This document shows, one piece after another, positions 22,648 through 32,246 of a stretch of DNA of 63,870 nucleotides. The notes beneath the pieces were generated by a model. It was not told the origin of the DNA. It did not search any database and worked only from the letters and a program-made list of their open reading frames with translations. The DNA comes from Rhizopus sp. PT2906. Taxonomy: Eukaryota > Mucoromycota > Mucoromycetes > Mucorales > Rhizopodaceae. Where the stretch lies: assembly GCA_025529335.1 (NCBI GenBank), contig JAMYHX010000225.1, forward strand, positions 1 through 63,870. Reading direction: 5' to 3'. The translations under genes and the position numbers were made by a program. Position 1 is the first letter of the stretch. Each line of letters begins with the position of its first letter.

Positions 22648-23798
22648 TCATTCAATGTCTTCCTCCATACCCAATGTCTCGTATGCATAAGAGTTGATAG
22701 GATAAAAGGTACCGTTACCTTGGCTACATAATGTGTATCTTAGCAACTGAAAATGGTTTGTTTGATTTACTTACGGTTTCCCGATAGGAAGAAACATTGT
22801 CCACTTGTTTTTACCAAGCACCTGCTGTATATTCTTCTTATAGCCAAGGTCCCAAGGATTAAAGTATTTGCTTCTCATCACATCATTACGCCCTAGCATA
22901 AAATTGGACTTTTCATAGAATTCGATGGTTGTTCTATTCTTGAACAGCTGCCTTGTGTGAAATAATGAAAATGGTACCAAGAATATTCCAAATATGCCAC
23001 TGACGAATACCAGTAACACTAGGTTGATATCAATCTCGAGTATATTTTCGTTCACAATTTGTATCAACCTTGGTACTGTGGTAGCAAACACATATACACA
23101 ATATAAGCTTGCATATACCAAAAATAAGTAGAATGACTTGTAGTTGTAGAATCCTACACAGTTGTTGATCCATGGACAATGACTATATTTTGTTAATGCT
23201 CACTCGCTTTTAATAATAGTGCTACTCACTGGTCCATTTTTAATACACATCTTTTACATTGTCGACAATGATGAGTTCTATCATATTTTTCAAGTTTACA
23301 TTTCTGACAATATCTTCTTGCACCGTCTCTTTTGACTGTAATAGGATATTGAAAGCCCAATTCATCCTCTGTCGTCAATAACTCGTCCTGCTCTTCGCCG
23401 TCTTTATTCTTCTTTTTATGGAGCTGAAAGATTAAATTGTTTTATAAGCCCTTGTTGACCATAAATAATAATTTATGCTTACTTCTATTGTATATCCCGG
23501 TGAAGTCTTACACACTGTCCAGTAGCTCCATGTGCATAATATGAAAATAGGCTGATATGCTAATATATACAAAACACCTGTGGGATGATATCAATATGAT
23601 ATTGATGTGTTCTATGTATTCCCCCCTTATACCTTGAATAACTTGTCCCTTATTTATATACTGTGCCCAACCCATTCTATAATTATATGCCCAATAGCTC
23701 CAAGTAAATAATACGACGAGTAGTGCAACCGGTGAAGCATTCACCATTGTCATGATTCCTTGCTGAATCCTCTTTAATGAAGTCATTGTATTATGCAT
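22648..23798 (-). CDS. PFA3: DHHC palmitoyltransferase (Pfa3/ZDHHC15-like)
   Basis: Five exons (23798-23633, 23577-23483, 23423-23230, 23182-22775, 22723-22648) give 312 residues. Four membrane segments flank a Cys-rich domain with RYCQKCKLEKYDRTHHC, CKRCVLKMDHHCPWINNCVG; the catalytic DHHC is split by an intron inside the first His codon (CA|T). After the fourth segment comes the conserved terminal pattern NPWDLGYKKNIQQVLG and a short tail ending EEDIE. The enzyme S-acylates cytosolic Cys residues of client proteins; Pfa3 in yeast acts on vacuolar Vac8. The exact paralogue is inferred from size and sequence feel. The last exon of 76 bases was recovered because reading through gives a premature stop directly after GKP. 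Confidence 0.88.
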
Positions 23799-24585
23799 GT
23801 GAGAAAAACAGGTATTTCCGGAATTACAAAGTGTCTTAAAATTTCCAAGCGGGAATAAATAGTTGAAAAAGAGTTAAGCTTTTAAGGAGTAGAAAAAAAA
23901 AAAAAAGAAAAAGAAAAAAGAGTTGAAACAAGTGTGAATTGAGACAAACTAGTATGATCGTATTCAAGCCACTGGGGCTTGCCCTTTTTTTTTTGCCAAG
24001 AGAAATGGCTTACTTTGTCTTTACTGGAGTCAAATTTATAAAGACATTTTTTGCAAGCGAGATATTTGATGAACCGCAAGTGGACTGTAACAAGATAAAT
24101 CAATGGTATGTCGTAGCAAAGACTTGGTAGAAATGTCTCATTTAATCTTAAATAACATATACATTAACAGCAACAATATATAGACACATAACAAAACATT
24201 TCATCCTTTGTTAAATGAATACCTGTCAAAAATTGAGGGGATCATTACGCTGATATGCTCTTATTTAGAATGTTCATACTTTATATGCCTTCTTGGTAGT
24301 ACTAATGACCGGTTGACATCAATCTCCTATATTTGTTGTGCAAGACAAGCTCCCATGGTCGCTCTGATTTTCATTTCTGAGGTTCAGCAATTGTGTTCTA
24401 CAGAATTCAAGTTGAGCAATCAATATCACTGTCCAGACAACAATTTCCATTCAGCCCCTGAAAGGTAAAAGTTGCGGCTCGGCAAAACATTGTTTTATGT
24501 CCAAGTCGGAGTAGGCTTCAATTTTTGTGTATGACTGACAAAAATCCTGGGGCGTGTTTTCTTTCACGCGTCGTCTTTTTAATCA
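23799..24585. other. Divergent intergenic region
   Basis: Lies between the divergent palmitoyltransferase and POLD2 genes, so it carries both promoters. Two open frames (23939-24130 and 24208-24468, +) have no recognisable domain and I do not support them as genes. Confidence 0.4.
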
Positions 24586-26239
24586 ATGTCCCTCGCGTAA
24601 ATAGATTTGATCTAAACATGTAGTAGATGACATCAACATTAACAATTGACTTTTAGCTCAAATGATCATATTATTGAACGTAGTATTTCTCAGTTTAACA
24701 AATTAGAAAGACTAAACAATCAGTTTTTGATCAACAAGCAAACATTCGATCAACAGTATGCTAGTATATATTATCTTCGACTTTCAAAACTACGTAAAGC
24801 GATATTAAATGCAGCAAAAGAAAGATGGTCTGGTCTATCTGGTAAATAGATATATATATAGTTTATATTGGTTCAATAGTAAACTAGTTATTCTAGAGGT
24901 GCCACGGTATGTTGCAAAAGTCTTGGATACACAGCCTCATGAATTATGTTATATGATTGGAACTGTTTATATACACATGGTTAAAAAACCAAACATATTA
25001 AATGACTTGGAAGATGAGGTATAAAATCAGCTAGTTGTATATCGACATGGACTGATTTACTTTTTTAAAATATAGGAGGCAATCATTAGACCAATGGTGC
25101 CAACAAAATACAAGAGTGAAGAGGATGTTTTCTCGATTGAAGATGAAACTGGTCGCGTGGAAATAATAGGAGCTTGCTTGAATAAAGAATTCTTGGTAAC
25201 AGGCATGATTATTGGTATCCTTGGTAAAGAAGCGGCAACTGGTACATTTGAAGTCATCGATGTCTGTTTACCCGGCATACCTGATCAATCACCTTTAAAC
25301 TCTTTACAAGGTAAATCAACAATCAAGACATTTTTACATGACTAACAAATATACAAAGTATCTGAAAAGCCTAAATATGTTGCAATCTTGTCTGGACTGA
25401 ATATTGGAAGTGATACATGTTCAGAAATACAGACGCAATTACTGCAAGAATTCCTCGTGGGAGAGCTAGAAAGCGATCTTAGTCCGTTCATCACAAGGGT
25501 TATCCTGGCTGGTAATTCAATAAGTAAGCCGAAGCAAACTAAAGGCGCAGATAGATTTGTAAGTGGTTTTGCAGTACATATTTGATCACCCCCTTGTTGA
25601 CTCGTCTGTAAATAGAAAAGATATGTACATGATTCATCCACTTTTGATGCTTCAGCAGTAACACAATTAGATGAATTTCTAGAAGAAGTATGTAGTGCAG
25701 TTGATCTTGATATTATGCCAGGGCAGACCGACCCCGCACAAGTCCATTTGCCACAACAACGCATGCATCCTGCCATGTTTAGACAATCTCATAAGCTATC
25801 CACCTTTCATAGTGTATCCAATCCTTATTGGTGTGAAATAGATAATGTGAAATTACTGGGTACTTCGGGCCAAAATGTAGACGATATTTATAGATATGTA
25901 GACAGTGAGGATCGAATGAAGATGGCCGAATCATGCCTCTATTGGCGACATATGGCACCGTCTTGTCCTGATACGCTTTGGTCTTATCCTTTTCAAGATA
26001 TAGATCCATTCATTATTGAAGAATGTCCACACGTTTATTTTATAGGTAATCAACCAGAATATGAAGACAACTTATTATTGGGTCCCAATGGACAAAAAAT
26101 TAGAGTCGTCCTCATACCTTCCTTTTCTGAGACTGGTATCGTTGTATTAGTGAATTTATCTACCTTGGAATGTCATACTGTAAATATTAGTAACCATGGT
26201 AAAGCAAAGAGTAGTGATCCAATGGATCAATCTTTATAA
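24586..26239 (+). CDS. POLD2: DNA polymerase delta small subunit (POLD2/Cdc1/Pol31)
   Basis: Six exons (24586-24596, 24657-24841, 24897-25018, 25076-25310, 25359-25558, 25616-26239) give 458 residues. The start is an 11-base exon (MSLA, ATG at 24586), chosen because it restores an initiator and frame to the conserved FKQQYASIYYLR-like segment (here FDQQYASIYYLRLSKLRKAI). Following blocks are the OB-fold (VFSIEDETGRVEIIG), YVAILSGLNIGS and the phosphodiesterase-like domain (DIMPGQTDPAQVHLPQQRMH, NPYWCEIDNVKLLGTSGQN). B-subunits of replicative polymerases keep this fold but have lost the metal ligands and act as scaffolds linking the catalytic subunit to Pol32. Role: leading/lagging strand synthesis and repair in the nucleus. 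Confidence 0.93.
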
Positions 26240-26343
26240 TTTTTATGAATAAAGAGAAAGATACAGCAACGGAAGTTGAACAGTAGAAAAAAAAAAGTGC
26301 AGTAACATAAAAATTCTTTGTTCTTTTTGCAATCAAACTTTGC

Positions 26344-27846
26344 ATGGGTCTTCATTCACTTTTACGATCCAGTACTCGACATGTTCGTAGTTGCAACATC
26401 AGACAAAGATCGTTTCATGCTTCTTTTGTAGCAAAAGAACAACGACCAAAGCAACAAAAGAATACTTTTGGTAATAAATAACTATAAAACAAGATATTTA
26501 TGCCAACATACACATATAATAGGGCGTGTGGTTGACAGCTGGAACAATACCCAAGTAAAATGGTACCCTATTCCAGTAGCTCTTGGTCTCGCTGTCATTG
26601 GCGCCATTCAATATAGACATATTCAACAAAGAGTAGAAAAGGAAGATACACAAAAGCCAAAGTACAGAGCAACTGGACCATGGCAGGTCCATGTAGCAGC
26701 TGCTTTACCACTACGCTCCATGTCTCGTCTATGGGGTGCTTTCAACTCTCTGACGATTCCTACACCGTTAAGACCAGCAGGGTTCAAATTATATAGTTGG
26801 ATATTTGGCTGTAACTTGGAAGAGATGAAAAATCCCAACCTATATGATTATCCCAACCTTTCTACTTTCTTTTACCGAGAATTGAAAGAAGGAGCTCGAC
26901 CTATTGCAGCTGATGCACCACTTGTTTCACCTGCTGATGGTAAAGTACTGCATTTTGGCATTGTTCAAGGCAAACATATTGAGCAGATCAAGGGAGTGAC
27001 CTATAACCTGGACGCCTTACTTGGAAATGATGAACCCCCAGCATCACCTGTAGAACACGCAGTACTTGGCAATGTTGAACAATTAGTCGTTGACGAAAAA
27101 GAATTTGCCAACGTGAACGGAATTGCTTACACTTTAGATGATATGCTTGCAGAAAAAGACGATCATCAGGCAGTCAGAATGGAATCAAGTGTTGGTGAAG
27201 ATGCTGTAGCAGAAGGATATCAAGCTAAGCCAAAAGAAGAACGTGCATTAGCGCAACTTGCGTCTGTTGACTCTGGGATGACTTTGAAACCGAATCATGC
27301 ACTGTACTTTTGTGTTATTTATCTTGCACCCGGGGATTATCATCGATTCCATTCACCCACAAACTGGGTTGTTGAGACACGAAGACATTTTGCGGGTAAG
27401 TTTTATACTTTAATATATGACATTGACTGATTTTTTTTTTATAAGGTGAATTGTTCTCTGTTTCTCCTTATTTCGTTAAGCTATTACAAAACTTGTTTGT
27501 GCTAAATGAGAGGGTTGCTCTGCTTGGTAAATGGAAACACGGTTTCTTCTCAATGATTCCTGTTGGAGCTACTAATGTTGGTTCTATCAAGATTAATTTT
27601 GATGAAGCTTTACAAACTAACAGAAAGGAAGATCTGCCGTTAGGCACATATACTGAAGTTACGTATAAATCTGCTAGTAAATTGCTTGGAGGAAAACCTT
27701 TGAGATATGGTGATGAAATGGGTGGATTTTATCTTGGATCTACTGTTGTTTTGGTATTTGAAGCACCTACATCTTTCAAGTTCTGTATCACTTCAGGACA
27801 AAAGGTAAAAATGGGTGAAGCGCTTGGAAAGTATGAAGAAAAATAA
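26344..27846 (+). CDS. PSD1: Mitochondrial phosphatidylserine decarboxylase Psd1
   Basis: Three exons (26344-26470, 26523-27395, 27446-27846) give 466 residues. The amino end is an Arg/Ser-rich mitochondrial presequence (MGLHSLLRSSTRHVRSC), then a single membrane segment (YPIPVALGLAVIGAI). Core motifs are FYRELKEGARPI, VSPADGKVLHFG, YLAPGDYHRFHSP, PVGATNVGSI and, near the end, the self-cleavage site GGFYLGSTVVLVF: the LGST Ser becomes the pyruvoyl group of the alpha subunit. It converts phosphatidylserine to phosphatidylethanolamine at the inner membrane. The insertion with NGIAYTLDDMLAE after the first KGVTYNLDALLG is shared by fungal Psd1 proteins. It lies about 100 bases downstream of POLD2 on the same strand. 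Confidence 0.95.
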
Positions 27847-28033
27847 ATAAAGTATTCTCCTTTTGTTCCCCTGATTCCCTTGCTCTCCCCCTTTTTTTTT
27901 TCATTCTAAATCTCCTTACTTGTGTGTTAGATCATTCATGCACATCATACATGCATATTTATACACACGTTTACAAGTAGGGACCATTTTATTAAAAGAG
28001 AATATCCCAGTCTGGATTCTATGCCCTTTTTTT

Positions 28034-28060
28034 TTCTCTCTCTCTCTCTCTCTCTCTCTT
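28034..28060. repeat. (CT)n pyrimidine tract before a start codon
   Basis: About eleven CT units preceded by a T run lie roughly 20 bases upstream of the ATG at 28080. Similar pyrimidine tracts precede many starts in this window and probably belong to promoters or 5' UTRs. Confidence 0.85.
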
Positions 28061-28079
28061 TTTTCTTATATATTCAACT

Positions 28080-28523
28080 ATGACTAATTTTTATTGGTAT
28101 TCAACAAATGGTATGGCTCAACATCGATTACCCAGTCGACACTTTGCTGTACTTGATCAAGCATTTGAGAGGCATACTCGAATTCAGATATACGATGATG
28201 AAATATTTGGTGCAAATGTACCAGCCCTTGCCAATCCATACCAAGGAACCATGACAGCTGGTGATCTTCATTTTGGACTTTACCGGCATCCGCCTATATG
28301 GCGCATGAGTGATGTTAGCTTGGATACCTTAACTTTTATAGGTGATAGTAATTTTACAGACGAGGATAAGAGCACTCGACGTGATAGTCATGGAAACATG
28401 ATTCAAGATAAAGAGATGGCTGCCAACGATAATACAGAGACCAGGAATTTAAAGTATAGAACAAAACAGCGTAGACGTATGATGATAGAGGATGATTGTA
28501 TAAACTGCTGTGTTATCAGTTGA
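28080..28523 (+). CDS. Small orphan protein with CaaX prenylation box
   Basis: A single-exon ORF of 147 residues. I recognise no domain. The amino half has aromatic and Gly-rich patches (MTNFYWYSTNGMAQHRLPSR, GLYRHPPIWRM); the carboxyl half is charged, with a basic cluster RTKQRRRMM. It ends CINCCVIS: CVIS is a good CaaX motif for farnesylation, and the upstream Cys residues plus the basic cluster resemble the membrane-targeting tails of Ras proteins, which add palmitate or polybasic signals. No GTP-binding motifs are present, so it is not a GTPase. A prenylated peripheral membrane protein is inferred. The ATG directly follows the CT tract. Confidence 0.65.
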   Translation: MTNFYWYSTNGMAQHRLPSRHFAVLDQAFERHTRIQIYDDEIFGANVPALANPYQGTMTAGDLHFGLYRHPPIWRMSDVSLDTLTFIGDSNFTDEDKSTRRDSHGNMIQDKEMAANDNTETRNLKYRTKQRRRMMIEDDCINCCVIS

Positions 28524-28942
28524 AAAGATCAAGTGATGCAGATAACTATATGGATAAGCATACCATCCAAACGGGCATACATACGCATCTACATACATAA
28601 GATATACCCAAAATGTAAATACTTGACCTCATTGGCTTTTTCATCAACCAGGTTCCTCTCCTTTTTCTTGCATTACTAGATGAATATCCACTAATAACAA
28701 AGAATCATATAATCATCACATCATTTCATTTGAATTAATCACGTAATAAACTATATTTCTTTATTATTATTTTTTTATTTTTCTGAAGAGTTTTTCATTA
28801 GAAATGAACTATGTAACAAAGTATACACGTGTAAAAGGGATTGTTGAGATCAGAACTGTAAGGAGAATATTAAGAAAACCAAAAGGGGGAGCAAAAAAAA
28901 AAAAAAAGAAAAGAATCAGTTCATTGTTTGTTTGTTTTGTGA
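28524..28942. other. Convergent intergenic region
   Basis: Lies between the 3' ends of the CaaX-protein gene and the GPI-type gene; AT-rich, no gene seen. Confidence 0.4.
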
Positions 28943-29752
28943 CTAAAAATGATTAAAGTAAATCATTAAGCTTGTCACAAATAATGTATTTAAAAATGTG
29001 TAGGGTTCATATGAAAGGGTAGATGCAAGGGAGTTACTTATCACAGGAACATCATAGACAGGCGCTTGATCTGGCCTATCTACTCTCAATCCACTCTGTG
29101 GACCGCCAGCTTGATCGCATTTGTAATATCTCGAACAGGCATCACGGCATATATCTTTTGCAACGCCATCACCACATCCAGCCAGACAAGAAGACTCTTT
29201 TCCTCGACATTCGGCTACAACAACTGGCCAATGATAGGGTGGTGAGCTTGGAATATGATTCTAAGAACAGTTAATAGGTTTATGGAAAGATTCTATAAAG
29301 CTTACCGAGCAATTACATCCCCATGCCATTGTAGCAGTATTACAGAAACTAAGATTCCCTTGTGAATATATAGTTATGATTAAAGTATGCTTGACTTACT
29401 TTGTTGTGATATAGTTATCTCCTCCACATTGATCCTACAGGCAAATACGTGTTCATTCGACTAGTTGCATCTATAATTTATTACTTACTTTACAAAACGA
29501 CGTTTGATTGTTGCAAACACTTGTTCTTTCAGTTTCATTCAATTGAATAATGGACCAAGTGGTTACAGGTAACCCAACTAGAAGAGAATTCATTAATTTC
29601 ATGTATCAATACAAAACAAAATCATTGTTACTGTATGGATGGTAAGGGGTGCTTCCAGCAACAGGTCCACTTTCATCTGGATTTGGATCAAACTGAGTTT
29701 CTTTAGCAAATGATACAATGACTGAAAACAATAAAAGCAATATAAATTTCAT
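28943..29752 (-). CDS. Cys-rich secreted protein with GPI-type tail
   Basis: Five exons (29752-29632, 29577-29489, 29434-29400, 29348-29306, 29260-28943) give 201 residues; exons 3 and 4 are only 35 and 43 bases and all introns are GT-AG with matching phase. A signal peptide (MKFILLLLFSVIVSFA) is followed by a region with regularly spaced cysteines: SVCNNQTSFCKDQCGG, FCNTATMAWGCNCS, AECRGKESSCLAGCGDG and DICRDACSRYYKC. The end is hydrophobic (FLNTLFVTSLMIYFNHF), as in GPI-anchor signals. The pattern resembles a family of fungal secreted proteins with W..N.C...C...C.....C.C...C..C modules; the family name is uncertain. Location at the cell surface is inferred. Read as unspliced ORFs this gene is invisible. 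Confidence 0.7.
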
Positions 29753-31131
29753 CAATGTCTTGTAAAGAGCAAGAAGAAGAAGAAAAATAGGAAAAAAAAA
29801 GAAAAAGAAGGCAGCACTAACCCATTTACGCATTAAAATACTCGTGTATTCCAAGCTATTGTCTTGAAGGGAGAATAATTTCTATAATATATGTTCGTAG
29901 TACATTGTTGTATTTTTCATGCTTCTCCTTGGGTTCATTCAGCTTCCCCCCTTTTTTTTCTTCTTCTTCTTCTTACTGTAATCATACCTTGATCTGTGAG
30001 AAAAGTCATAATTGCATGCTGTTAACGTTTATTATGCTTGACTGCAAAAAGATTATGCGTACCATGCTTTTATTACTGTTTCATTGTCTGATAAGGTTGC
30101 ATGAACAATGGCTACTCTGCATTACATTACTGTTTGGCATATGGGTTATGTAAAATATAATCGCCACTTATTGTAACGAATACCCCTTACATATACATAT
30201 ATACAACATACGGATCTGTAAATAAGGTTATGATTGTTCAGATTTGTTAAGCATTACTTGTCTTTGTGACGTGTGTGTGCCTGACGATTTCCCTTTTATT
30301 CAATTTTTACGATAATAAACTTTAATCAAAAGAAGATTATTGTATGATGTTTAAAATATACAGTAGGATTCGAAGCTCATATAGCAAAAGGACATCTTTC
30401 ACTTGGTTACTTACAACTGGGATATTTTTCATATTTTGGATCCAGTCATGGCCGACCATACTGTTATGCAATTAAATACCATGTTCTAATTCAGCCATGT
30501 CTTTTTTAGACGAGTTGCCTTTTTCGAATCACTCCCTTTTTATTATTATTCATAATTTCAAACTATCCATTCATCTATGCTTTGTGTGTCTTTTTAGCGC
30601 TGCATCGTCAAGAGTTTCTATGCCAATAATCCGTAGAATCAAGAACCCAAAGTGTGACGGCGAAAGTTATTTTTAATGTCCGTCCGATTCGGCAAAGAGT
30701 AAGCCATCCTTCGAAACAAAGAAGAGCATAAGTGTTCAACGCTTCCTTAGAAAACTCCCCTCTTTCTTTTTCCCGGCCCTATTAGGTAACCTCACATAGG
30801 GAGAATAAGAGATGATAGCTGTTTAGAGACAGAGAGCGCATGTTTAAAGATTATATGGATGGATGGATGGATGGATGGATGGATGAAAGGTGAACAGGAA
30901 ATTGATAATGTTTGGATAAAAATTGCAATATAAAGAAGGCTTCTTTGTCACTTCAGCAAAATGTTATATGCTAAAGTACAGCACATGACTTACTTTCTGA
31001 ATCACGTTGAGCAGCTTTATTATTTAGACATGTGCAACTTTGCTTGGACAGTTATTCTCTCTTTTCTCTCTCTCTTTTGTCTTGACATGTCGAATATTAA
31101 TACAGAATCAATAGGTGTATTCGAATAGATA
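29753..31131. other. Long intergenic region upstream of RPL6
   Basis: No coding frame is supported. It should contain promoters for the GPI-type gene (minus) and RPL6 (plus). Confidence 0.4.
30855..30885. repeat. (ATGG)n tetranucleotide repeat
   Basis: Between seven and eight perfect ATGG units in the RPL6 upstream region. Confidence 0.9.
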
Positions 31132-31947
31132 ATGGCTCACGCTCCTAGAAATTCCGTTCTTGCTCCCGGTGTTAGCCGCTACAGCCGTTCCGCTGTCTAC
31201 TCTAAGAAGGCTTTGTACAAGCGTAAGAAGACCAACGTTGCTGCTCCCGCTAAGCAAACTGCTGCCGACAAGACTGTTGAAGTTAAGGGCGCCAAGAATG
31301 GTGGCAAGCGTGTCGTCCCTGCCCAAAAGGCTCCTCGCTTCTACCCTGCTGAAGATGTTCCTCAACCCAAGGTCACCCGTAAGACCTCCAAGAAGACCGT
31401 CCTCCGTTCCAACATCACCCCTGGTACCGTCTTGATCCTTTTGGCTGGTCGTTACCGTGGAAAGCGTGTTGTTTTCTTGAAGCAATTGGACAGCGGTCTC
31501 TTGCTTGTCACTGGTCCCTTCAAGGTCAACGGTGTTCCTCTCCGTCGTGTCAACCAAGCCTACGTTATTGCTACCTCCACCAAGCTTGACCTCTCTTCTG
31601 TCAAGGTATGGACACAATAATATGTTGAATGCCTGGATTTCCAACTCTCTTTTTTAAATAGATTGACGAAAAGTTCAACGACGCTTACTTCAAGAAGTCT
31701 GCCAAGGCTGAAAAGGCCTTCCTTGAAGGTGAACAGGTAAGATTGAATCATGATGTTTAAAAAGATACAGCCGAACTGAATCATTTTATAGAAGAAGGCT
31801 GCTTTCCCTGAATCCAAGGCCGCTGATCAAAAGGCTCTTGATAAGGAAATCCTTGCTGTCGCTGCCAAGGATGGTCTCCTCGTCTCTTACTTGAAGTCTA
31901 CCTTCAGCCTTCGCAAGGGTCAATTCCCCCACGACATGAAGTTCTAA
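31132..31947 (+). CDS. RPL6: 60S ribosomal protein L6 (eL6)
   Basis: Three exons (31132-31605, 31662-31736, 31792-31947) give 234 residues. The start MAHAPRNSVLAPGVSRYSRS, the KOW-like core TPGTVLILLAGRYRGKRVVF, LLLVTGPFKVNGVPLRRVNQ and the end STFSLRKGQFPHDMKF are those of eL6, a protein of the large cytosolic subunit. Codon choice differs sharply from the neighbours: many C-ending codons (AAG, GTC, CTC, GCC), as expected of a highly expressed gene. A long antisense frame over the first exon is a by-product of that bias. An AATAAA-type signal lies near 31991. Confidence 0.97.
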
Positions 31948-32246
31948 GTTGATCGATCAGAAGCAGCATAGCCGGAAATAATTATTCATGAAATAAAGAA
32001 TCATTCATTAAAAAAAAAGCGGGAATAAAAAAACAGCTTTAATTTTTGTAGCAAGGAAAACATATGAGAAAGATTTTACTATTATTAGAATGATTGGGCT
32101 GTCAAACAATATGTATTATTTATAATATGTATGTGCTGATATGAGGGAACAAAAGATCAATGTTTAGGGCGATGTGTAAATATAAATAAGGGGTCAACAA
32201 TCTCTCTCTTCATTTCTTTTTCTCCCCTTTTTTCTTTTTTAATTAC

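Noticed and set aside
24208..24468. 86-codon ORF upstream of POLD2
   Set aside because: No domain, no splice partners, and it occupies the divergent promoter region.
27000..27180. Internal duplication in PSD1 (KGVTYNLDALLG and NGIAYTLDDMLA)
   Set aside because: It looks novel, but the second segment is a regular feature of fungal mitochondrial Psd1 proteins as I know them, so it is not reported as unusual.
31108..31644. Long antisense ORF over RPL6 (178 codons)
   Set aside because: It is a by-product of the strong codon bias of RPL6; it has no domain and no splice logic.
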